DNA from: Flavobacteriales bacterium
GTDB lineage: Bacteria > Bacteroidota > Bacteroidia > Flavobacteriales_D > Parvicellaceae
Length of the DNA: 5,192 bases
Direction of reading: 5' to 3'
Assembly: GCA_026993705.1 (NCBI GenBank)
Contig: JALWSJ010000239.1
Span: 1-5,192 of the forward strand
Numbering within the stretch: the first letter of the stretch is position 1; every line of letters begins with the position of its first letter. Below the pieces are notes generated by a model. That model was given only the letters and a program-made list of their open reading frames with translations, searched no databases and was not told where the DNA came from. Shown piece after piece: positions 1-5,192 of this stretch. A program made the position numbers and the translations under genes.

Positions 1-120
1 TAATGGCTATGCAATAAAAATGGAGCTTTGCCAGAAAATATAAGCCTTCACGCTCGCTATTAGTCTGTCAACTTTAAACAAGTTCAATCACAATCTTTCC
101 GCCCACAAAACTAAGCTACA

Positions 121-147
121 AAAAAAATTCCGCCGAAGCGGAATTTT
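121..147 (-). terminator. Rho-independent terminator of the acyl-CoA dehydrogenase gene
   Basis: Read on the minus strand, a perfect 10-base-pair stem (AAAATTCCGC paired with GCGGAATTTT, positions 138-147 and 124-133) closes on the loop TTCG. In RNA this makes the very stable C(UUCG)G tetraloop. The stem runs directly into seven T residues (121-127), four of which are in the stem. It lies 55 bases after the dehydrogenase stop codon and is the only strong terminator in the window. On the plus strand the loop would read CGAA and the T tract is short, so any activity in that direction should be weaker. Confidence 0.93.
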
Positions 148-169
148 CATTTAATCGTACATTATGATT

Positions 170-191
170 GAAGAAACGGTATCATTTCTTC
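170..191 (-). repeat. Inverted repeat in the 3' untranslated region of the acyl-CoA dehydrogenase gene
   Basis: GAAGAAA and TTTCTTC form a 7-base-pair stem around an 8-base loop, starting 11 bases after the dehydrogenase stop codon. It has no T tract and is mostly A-T pairs, so it is not a terminator by itself. It sits upstream of the strong hairpin at 121-147 and could be a transcript-stabilising 3' structure. It could also be chance in AT-rich DNA. Confidence 0.4.
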
Positions 192-202
192 GTTAGATCA
201 AA

Positions 203-1345
203 TTAATCTCTCAAAATACTTCTTGCAATTACAATATTTTGAATTTCAGAAGTACCTTCATAAATCTGTGTAATTTTAGCATCTCTCATCAAGCGTTCAA
301 CATGGTATTCTTTAACATACCCATAACCACCATGAATCTGTACGGCTTCAACCGTAGTATCCATCGCCACCTGAGAAGCAAATAACTTGGCCATAGCCCC
401 CGAGGTATTATAATCCATGTATTGATCCTTATGCCAAGCTGCTTTATGTACCAAAAGACGAGCCGCTTCAATATCCAATGCCATTTTAGACAATTTAAAC
501 TGAATAGCTTGGTGTTGAGCTATTGGTTTTCCGAAAGTTTCTCTTACTTTAGAATAAGCCAAGGCTAATTCATAAGCTCCCGAAGCGATTCCTAAGGCTT
601 GTGAAGCAATACCAATTCTTCCTCCCGCCAATGTTTTCATAGCGAATTTGAACCCGAAACCATCTTCTCCAATTCTGTTTTCCTTCGGAACTTTAACATC
701 GTTAAATAATAAGGTATGTGTATCCGAACCTCTAATACCTAACTTATCTTCCTTAGCTCCCACTTCAAAACCTTCCATTCCTTTCTCAACGATAAAGGCG
801 TTGATTCCTCTATGTCCTTTTTCTACATCTGTTTGAGCTATTACTAAATATACAGAAGCTGTACTACCATTGGTAATCCAATTTTTTGTTCCGTTTAATA
901 GATAGTAATCTCCCTTGTCAATAGCTGTTGTTCTTTGAGAAGTAGCATCAGAACCAGCTTCCGGTTCAGAAAGACAAAATGCTCCTACAATCTCTCCTTT
1001 AGCTAAAGGAACTAAATATTTTTGTTTTTGTTCTTCTGTTCCAAAATGTTCCAATCCCCAACAAACCAATGAATTATTTACCGACATTGCCACAGAAACA
1101 GAAGCATCTATCTTAGATATTTCTTCCATAGCTAAACAATAGGAAATGGTATCCATTCCACTACCTCCATATTTTGGGTCAACCATCATTCCCATAAAGC
1201 CTAATTCTCCCAATTGTTTCAATTGTTCTTTAGGTACAATTTGATGAGTATCTCTTTCTATTACACCCGGTTTACACACATTTTGTGCAAAATCTCTTGC
1301 AGCGTCTCTCACTGCAATCTGCTCTTCTGTTAAATTAAATTCCAT
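203..1345 (-). CDS. Acyl-CoA dehydrogenase, short-chain/butyryl-CoA dehydrogenase-like
   Basis: A 380-residue cytosolic FAD enzyme that makes the alpha-beta double bond in an acyl-CoA and passes electrons to electron-transfer flavoprotein. The length is normal for the family. The N-terminal helical domain covers about residues 1-115, the middle beta domain about 120-215 and the C-terminal helical domain about 230-378. Both family signatures are present: GAFCLSEPEAGSDA (121-134) and QIHGGYGYVKEYHVERLMRD (336-355). In IYEGTSEIQ (361-369), Glu363 is at the position of the catalytic base of short- and medium-chain enzymes. The FAD/subunit contact motif RETFGKPI is at 268-275. The start MEFNLTEEQ is the usual family start. 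No Shine-Dalgarno precedes the ATG, which is normal in Bacteroidota. It has its own promoter (1403-1434) and terminator (121-147), so it is probably monocistronic. Substrate is uncertain: butyryl-CoA or a branched short-chain acyl-CoA is plausible, the latter fitting the nearby methylmalonyl-CoA mutase. Confidence 0.96.
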   Translation of the reverse strand: MEFNLTEEQIAVRDAARDFAQNVCKPGVIERDTHQIVPKEQLKQLGELGFMGMMVDPKYGGSGMDTISYCLAMEEISKIDASVSVAMSVNNSLVCWGLEHFGTEEQKQKYLVPLAKGEIVGAFCLSEPEAGSDATSQRTTAIDKGDYYLLNGTKNWITNGSTASVYLVIAQTDVEKGHRGINAFIVEKGMEGFEVGAKEDKLGIRGSDTHTLLFNDVKVPKENRIGEDGFGFKFAMKTLAGGRIGIASQALGIASGAYELALAYSKVRETFGKPIAQHQAIQFKLSKMALDIEAARLLVHKAAWHKDQYMDYNTSGAMAKLFASQVAMDTTVEAVQIHGGYGYVKEYHVERLMRDAKITQIYEGTSEIQNIVIARSILRD

Positions 1346-1373
1346 TTGTAGTATTTATGTTGTTATTAGGTTT

Positions 1374-1390
1374 GTACTAAATATCAGTAC
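1374..1390 (-). promoter_or_regulatory. Small palindrome in the dehydrogenase leader, possible operator
   Basis: GTACT, seven bases, AGTAC: a perfect 5-base-pair inverted repeat lying 12 to 28 bases downstream of the -7 element at 1403-1410, and so just after the expected transcription start. A site here could bind a repressor, such as a TetR-type fatty-acid regulator, or form a small leader hairpin. Only the symmetry and position are seen; no regulator gene is in the window, and a repeat this short can arise by chance. Confidence 0.3.
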
Positions 1391-1402
1391 TTAAAAGTGT
1401 TT

Positions 1403-1434
1403 CAAATTTACTAGTAATAATAGAATAGACAAAA
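1403..1434 (-). promoter_or_regulatory. Bacteroidota-type primary sigma promoter of the acyl-CoA dehydrogenase gene
   Basis: On the minus strand, TTTTG (1430-1434) is followed by exactly 19 bases and then TAAATTTG (1403-1410). This matches the known Bacteroidota vegetative promoter (TTTG around -33, TAnnTTTG around -7) at all fixed positions with the expected spacing. The predicted transcription start is near 1395-1399, leaving a leader of about 50 bases before the ATG at 1345. It is the only copy of the -7 motif I found in the intergenic gaps, and it sits 40 bases or less from the end of the upstream channel gene. Confidence 0.8.
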
Positions 1435-1444
1435 GACTTTTGTC
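1428..1444 (-). repeat. Perfect inverted repeat after the channel gene stop, overlapping the -33 element
   Basis: The 17-base sequence GACAAAAGACTTTTGTC is perfectly symmetric around its central base and can form a 7-base-pair hairpin with a 3-base loop. It begins five bases after the mscS-family stop codon. It lacks GC pairs near the loop and has no clean T run on the minus strand, so it is at best a weak terminator. The TTTTG that serves as the -33 element of the next promoter lies inside it. Confidence 0.5.
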
Positions 1445-1449
1445 ATTTT

Positions 1450-2559
1450 TTAAAATTCCTCTTTGTAATTATGGTTTCTTTTGTCAGAAATAATATGTAA
1501 ATCCCTTTGAGGATAAGGAATTTCAATATTGTGTTCTCTAAATAATTTGTCTATCACAAAACGTATATCACTTTTTATGATTACAATTTCCCATGTTTTT
1601 GATGCCCAAAAAAATAAACTGAACTCCAAACCATTTTCTCCAAAATCTTGAAAAACAACCTGAATTTCCTTATGCTTATTTACCTTGGGGTGTTGTATCG
1701 CTGCTTTGTACAACAAATCTTTTACGATTGCCGTATTCGTTCCGTAAGCTACGGATACATTTATGGTGAAACGTGTTAGTTTTTCACTTATCGTCCAATT
1801 TACCACATTATATTCCGTTAGTTTTGAGTTGGGAACAATAATTGTCTTCCCTTCCATTGTTTTTACGTGAGAAGTTCTAATGTTAATTTGTTTAACCTTT
1901 GCCACCATATTCTCCATTTCTATGATGTCCCCTACTTTTACACTTCCATCAAATAATAATATAAGTCCTGAAACTACATCGGTAAAGAAATCTCTCAACC
2001 CCAACCCCATACCTAAAAACAACCCCGCGGAAGCTGTTAAAAGTAAGGTTATATCAATATTCATACTTCTTAGTATGATAATAAAAACAAATAAATAGAT
2101 AAAATAGGAAGTCAAACGCGTAATAGTAAACCTACGTCCTTCATCTATCCAGTCTTTATCTTTTGTTGATTTATATATGAATGTCCTAGAAAGATTCAAA
2201 ACAAAACGCGTAACGAAAATCGTAATCAATATAAAAATCAAACTGCCAATTGTTACCGAAAAACCTTTTTCTTTTTCTCCTCCTAGCAATTGATAATCGA
2301 GCAATGAGGTTAATGAAAAATCTTCGTTCCCAATACCTAATATACCTATGGTAAACAATACCCCGATTATAGTAAGCAATTGTTTTAATAACTTATTAAG
2401 TACTTTTTCCTTCCCAAAAGACCAATCGTAATTTTCAATAAATCGCTCGATTAATTTATCCGACTTCTTTTTTACTATTAATATAATAATCCAAGTGACT
2501 GCAATTAAAATTACATTCAATACAGTCAATGAGTATCCGTTTAATTCTACTAGCTCCAT
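1450..2559 (-). CDS. MscS-family small-conductance mechanosensitive ion channel
   Basis: A 369-residue inner-membrane channel expected to open under membrane tension and release solutes on osmotic downshock. Hydrophobic segments lie at about residues 11-29, 61-77, 101-122 and 148-165, followed by the pore-lining helix at about 171-203. This is about five segments against three in the 286-residue E. coli MscS. The pore helix has the glycine/alanine-rich packing face (ASAGLFLGMGLGL, 176-188) and Gly198 at the place of E. coli Gly121. The beta domain follows from VKVGDIIEM (207-215), with VPNSKL at 242-247, and the soluble alpha/beta domain ends in the typical IPYPQRDLHI (347-356). The ATG overlaps the dnaG stop by one base and lacks a nearby Shine-Dalgarno, so translation is probably coupled to dnaG. 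I saw no cysteine in the protein. Family assignment is firm; a subfamily name is not possible from sequence alone. Confidence 0.93.
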   Translation of the reverse strand: MELVELNGYSLTVLNVILIAVTWIIILIVKKKSDKLIERFIENYDWSFGKEKVLNKLLKQLLTIIGVLFTIGILGIGNEDFSLTSLLDYQLLGGEKEKGFSVTIGSLIFILITIFVTRFVLNLSRTFIYKSTKDKDWIDEGRRFTITRLTSYFIYLFVFIIILRSMNIDITLLLTASAGLFLGMGLGLRDFFTDVVSGLILLFDGSVKVGDIIEMENMVAKVKQINIRTSHVKTMEGKTIIVPNSKLTEYNVVNWTISEKLTRFTINVSVAYGTNTAIVKDLLYKAAIQHPKVNKHKEIQVVFQDFGENGLEFSLFFWASKTWEIVIIKSDIRFVIDKLFREHNIEIPYPQRDLHIISDKRNHNYKEEF

Positions 2560-2561
2560 TA
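2557..2561 (-). promoter_or_regulatory. TAATG stop-start overlap between dnaG and the mechanosensitive channel gene
   Basis: The dnaG stop TAA and the channel start ATG share one base (TAATG). The nearest Shine-Dalgarno-like stretch is an AGGA about 17 bases upstream, too far to be ideal. This arrangement is known to favour termination-reinitiation, making channel synthesis depend on dnaG translation. Confidence 0.75.
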
Positions 2562-4508
2562 TCTTGTTATTACAATTCCTAATTGTTCGGCAAAAGCATT
2601 TCTAGCACGTGTCAAATTATTAATTGACTCTAAAATCTTCATTATTTTATCTATGTCCGTTTCAACCTTTAATTCTTTTTGTTTCTCAGCAATCATATTT
2701 TCAGCTGTTCTTAATTTAAACATGGCTACCGCCTGAATGACCGCTTCTTTTAAACGTTCGCTCTCATCTACGGGATAAATATTATGTTTTTTTGCCCAAT
2801 TTTGACTCACACTATCCTTTGGCGTTGTAATATCAATCACCACTTTATTTAAGGCTTGATTGGGATGATGCGTAAAATGTTTTTCACTAACGACTAAACC
2901 TTGTTGCAACCCATCGTAATATTCATCAAAAACCAATTGATAGTCTTTGTTTTTATACTCAATCTCATCGCTTAACATCTCCTCAATAATAAATTGAGCA
3001 ACAGGATAATTTACTTCTTCTGTTTCACCATCTTCATTTTCCACCTCAACGGTTATAAACTTATCCCCGTACTGTACCATCAATCGAACTAAATCTCTTT
3101 CCTGAAACTCTAAAGGGTGTTTTCCATCCTTTGATACTTTTGGAACAGTTGGTTGTTGTGGAACAGGTTCAGCTTGACGTTGTTTTTCTTTATGTTGCTT
3201 CTCTCCGTTTTTTGCTAAAAGTTTATTGACCTCATTTAAAAGAGCTTGTTCGGTTATACCAAATATTTGACTAGTAGCTTGAATATACACTTGTCTAACT
3301 ATTTGATTGGGAATAACCGAAATAGAGGAAACAATATCTTTGATAGTTTCAGCTTTTTTTATCGGGTCATTTTTGGCATCATCTAATAAAATAGATGCTT
3401 TAAAATGAATAAAATCTTGTGCGTGTTCCTCTAAATATTTTTCTAGCTCCTCTTTGCTAACTTTTCGCGAATAACTATCAGGGTCTTCTCCATCAGGAAA
3501 AAGCACCACTTTAACATTCATCGCTTCTTTCAATATCAAATCAATTCCACGAAAAGATGCTTTTATCCCAGCTGAATCTCCGTCGTAAAGAATCGTAATA
3601 TTATTGGTATAACGTTTTATTAAACGTATCTGGTCTTCGGTTAGAGCTGTACCACTAGAGGCTACAACATTTCGTATACCAGCCTGATGCAAGCTAATCA
3701 CATCGGTATATCCTTCTACTAAAAAACATCCATCTTCTTTTATGACTTCATTTTTAGCTTGATAAAGCCCGTAAAGAATCTTACGTTTATTGTAGATTGG
3801 ACTTTCTGGAGAATTATAATATTTAGCCGATTTTTTATCCTGCTTGAGTATCCTTCCACCAAAACCTAATACTCTACCCGTTAAATTTTGAATCGGAAAA
3901 ATCACTCTGCCTCTAAAAAAGTCATAACTGCCTCGTTCGTTTGTTTTAGACAATCCTGTTTTAACCAAGTACTCAATTTTATAACCTGCACTAATCGCTG
4001 CTTTAGTTAAGTTATCTGACCCTTCGGGAGCATACCCCAATTCAAATTTTCGTATAGTTTCTTCAGAAAAACCACGTTCTTTAAAATAACTTAAACCTAT
4101 TGCTTTCCCTTCGTTAGTTTCAAACATTTGTCGAACAAAAAAGTCCTTGGCAAACTGATTTACTAAATATAGACTTTCTCGCTCGGTTTGTGCTTGAATT
4201 TGGTCAGCGGTTAATTCCTCTTCCTCTATTTCTATATTGTATTTCTTTGCTAACCATTTTAAGGCTTCAGGATAGGTAAAGTGTTCATGTTCCATTAAAA
4301 ATGTAACCACGTTACCTCCTTTTCCCGAACTAAAATCTTTAAAAATACCCTTCGCAGGAGAAACCATAAAAGACGGAGATTTCTCATTTACAAATGGACT
4401 CAATCCTTTGTAATTAGACCCTGCTTTTTTTAAATGCACAAAGTCACTAATGACTTCAACAATATCTGCTGCATCAAATATTTTTTCTATGGTTTCCTTT
4501 GGAATCAT
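2559..4508 (-). CDS. dnaG: DNA primase DnaG with a CHC2 domain lacking all zinc ligands
   Basis: Replicative primase that makes RNA primers for DNA polymerase III and is recruited by the DnaB helicase; 649 residues, a normal length. Residues 1-95 align with the CHC2 zinc-binding domain (KKAGSNYKG, PSFMVSPAKG and GKGGN are kept), but the four metal ligands are replaced: Ser37, Val40, Asp58, Ser61. The RNA polymerase domain follows at about 115-430, with the basic motif RGRVIFPI (199-206) and KYYNSPESPIYNKRK (229-243). The TOPRIM active site is intact: EGYTD (Glu265, Asp269), YDGDSAG (Asp309, Asp311) and GEDPDS (Asp342, Asp344). A charged, Gln/Pro-rich linker (about 433-462) leads to a divergent helical C-terminal part (about 465-649), the expected helicase-binding region. 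The only cysteine is Cys261. The start is supported by AAAGGA five bases upstream and by family alignment. It lies 36 bases after the mutase gene with no terminator between. Confidence 0.97.
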   Translation of the reverse strand: MIPKETIEKIFDAADIVEVISDFVHLKKAGSNYKGLSPFVNEKSPSFMVSPAKGIFKDFSSGKGGNVVTFLMEHEHFTYPEALKWLAKKYNIEIEEEELTADQIQAQTERESLYLVNQFAKDFFVRQMFETNEGKAIGLSYFKERGFSEETIRKFELGYAPEGSDNLTKAAISAGYKIEYLVKTGLSKTNERGSYDFFRGRVIFPIQNLTGRVLGFGGRILKQDKKSAKYYNSPESPIYNKRKILYGLYQAKNEVIKEDGCFLVEGYTDVISLHQAGIRNVVASSGTALTEDQIRLIKRYTNNITILYDGDSAGIKASFRGIDLILKEAMNVKVVLFPDGEDPDSYSRKVSKEELEKYLEEHAQDFIHFKASILLDDAKNDPIKKAETIKDIVSSISVIPNQIVRQVYIQATSQIFGITEQALLNEVNKLLAKNGEKQHKEKQRQAEPVPQQPTVPKVSKDGKHPLEFQERDLVRLMVQYGDKFITVEVENEDGETEEVNYPVAQFIIEEMLSDEIEYKNKDYQLVFDEYYDGLQQGLVVSEKHFTHHPNQALNKVVIDITTPKDSVSQNWAKKHNIYPVDESERLKEAVIQAVAMFKLRTAENMIAEKQKELKVETDIDKIMKILESINNLTRARNAFAEQLGIVITR

Positions 4509-4512
4509 TTTG

Positions 4513-4519
4513 TTCCTTT
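4513..4519 (-). promoter_or_regulatory. Shine-Dalgarno-like site of dnaG
   Basis: AAAGGAA on the minus strand, with GGA placed five bases before the dnaG ATG. It supports the chosen start. It stands out because the dehydrogenase and channel genes have no such site close to their starts, and Bacteroidota ribosomes generally make little use of the Shine-Dalgarno interaction. Confidence 0.55.
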
Positions 4520-4544
4520 GAACTAGTTTGAAATTACTTCCCCT

Positions 4545-5192
4545 CTATTTATAGGCTTCTATCAAAATATTCAAAATATCTTGAGCAGCTTTGCTAATTT
4601 TAGTGCCAGGTCCAAAAACCGCAGCAACCCCTCTGTCAAATAAGTATTGATAATCTTGTTGAGGAATTACACCACCTGCAATCACCATAATATCTTCACG
4701 CCCCATTTTTTTCAACTCATCCATTACTTGAGGCACAAGTGTTTTATGACCTGCAGCTAAAGACGAAACACCTAAAATATGAACATCGTTTTCAACAGCT
4801 TGTTTTGCCGCTTCCGCAGGAGTTTGAAACAAAGGACCAATATCAACATCGAAACCAATATCAGCAAAAGATGTTGCTACAACTTTCGCTCCTCTATCAT
4901 GCCCATCTTGCCCCATTTTAGCAACCATAATTCGAGGTCTTCTTCCCGCTAAGCGTTCAAATTCCTCGGTTAATTCTGTAGCTTTTATAAAATCTTTATC
5001 TCCCATAGCTTCGTTTGAGTACACCCCAGATATAGAACGAATTGTAGCTTTGTATCGCTTAAATGATTTCTCCAAAGCATCAGAAATCTCACCCAAAGAT
5101 GCTCTTTCTCTTGCTGCAACTACAGCCAATTCCAATAAATTACCTTCACCTGTTTCGGCAGATTTCGCTAAATTATTCAAGGCTTCCTGTAC
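4545..5192 (-). CDS. scpA: Methylmalonyl-CoA mutase large subunit, C-terminal part (gene cut by window edge)
   Basis: The last 215 residues of the adenosylcobalamin-dependent mutase that interconverts (R)-methylmalonyl-CoA and succinyl-CoA in propionyl-CoA metabolism. The reading frame is open to the right edge, so the N-terminal catalytic barrel lies outside. Visible residues up to about 80 are the end of the catalytic region and linker (GEGNLLELAVVAARERAS, GEISDALEK). The B12-binding Rossmann-like domain follows, with DGHDRG (visible residues 96-101; His98, codon 4899-4901, is the expected lower cobalt ligand), GVSSLAAGH with the SxL motif, and AGGVIP. Conserved stretches such as VAKMGQDGHDRGAKV and DIGPLFQTP are typical of the large (catalytic, B12-binding) subunit rather than the small one, which lacks the DxHxxG histidine. 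A TTG at 5178-5180 is an internal leucine, not the start. Stop TAG at 4545-4547. The gene is also called mutB or mcmA. Confidence 0.95.
   Translation of the reverse strand, partial: VQEALNNLAKSAETGEGNLLELAVVAARERASLGEISDALEKSFKRYKATIRSISGVYSNEAMGDKDFIKATELTEEFERLAGRRPRIMVAKMGQDGHDRGAKVVATSFADIGFDVDIGPLFQTPAEAAKQAVENDVHILGVSSLAAGHKTLVPQVMDELKKMGREDIMVIAGGVIPQQDYQYLFDRGVAAVFGPGTKISKAAQDILNILIEAYK

Noticed and set aside
2..43. Possible C-terminal end of a plus-strand gene (13 codons then TAA)
   Set aside because: Too short to support, no recognisable motif, and the other plus-strand frames stop at once. It cannot be told from random sequence without the left flank.
648..836. Plus-strand open frame of 62 codons inside the acyl-CoA dehydrogenase gene
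   Set aside because: It is the antisense of a strongly conserved coding region, has no promoter or ribosome site, and its composition is that of a reverse-frame shadow. The same holds for plus-strand frames at 1880-2098 and 4739-4921 and the minus-strand frame at 289-471.
1428..1444. Calling the inverted repeat after the channel gene a true terminator
   Set aside because: The stem is AT-rich, the loop is three bases, and no U run follows on the minus strand. A T-rich stretch follows on the plus strand, but no plus-strand gene ends there.
1985..2020. Asp190 of the channel sits where E. coli MscS has the pore-helix kink residue Gly113
   Set aside because: A gap-free alignment does put Asp there, but Asp at this position (as in 'QDTLSN'-type sequences) is common in MscS-like proteins, so it is not unusual.
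5178..5180. TTG codon that could be taken as the start of a 211-residue stand-alone B12-binding protein
   Set aside because: The frame stays open to the window edge and the upstream codons (Val-Gln-Glu-Ala) continue the mutase large-subunit alignment, so this is an internal leucine of a truncated gene.

Overview
The window looks like chromosomal DNA of a Flavobacteriaceae-type bacterium (phylum Bacteroidota). The clues are an AT-rich composition, a promoter of the Bacteroidota form (TTTG, 19 bases, TAnnTTTG), mostly absent Shine-Dalgarno sequences, and proteins that read like flavobacterial housekeeping enzymes. The genus cannot be fixed from the sequence alone.

All four genes lie on the minus strand, so transcription runs from right to left. 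From the right edge these are: the 3' end of a B12-dependent methylmalonyl-CoA mutase large subunit (4545-5192, cut by the window edge); after 36 bases, the replication primase dnaG (2559-4508); an MscS-family mechanosensitive channel (1450-2559) that shares one base with the dnaG stop codon (TAATG); and, after a 104-base gap, an acyl-CoA dehydrogenase (203-1345). The first three have no visible terminator or promoter between them and may be co-transcribed. The dehydrogenase has its own well-formed promoter just after the channel stop codon. It ends in a strong intrinsic terminator with a UUCG tetraloop (121-147). The leftmost 120 bases hold no gene I can recognise.

Functionally, the mutase and the dehydrogenase both fit acyl-CoA catabolism (branched-chain amino acids, odd-chain or short-chain acyl-CoA, propionyl-CoA). 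The primase and channel between them have no obvious link to that pathway. I see no mobile element, CRISPR array, phage gene or defence system.

The most notable observation is in the primase. Its N-terminal domain clearly aligns with the CHC2 zinc-binding domain, but all four zinc ligands (Cys, His, Cys, Cys) are replaced by Ser37, Val40, Asp58 and Ser61. Only one cysteine remains in the whole 649-residue protein. The polymerase active-site acidic residues are intact, so this looks like a working primase that has dispensed with zinc. From memory I believe related flavobacterial primases share this, but I could not check.
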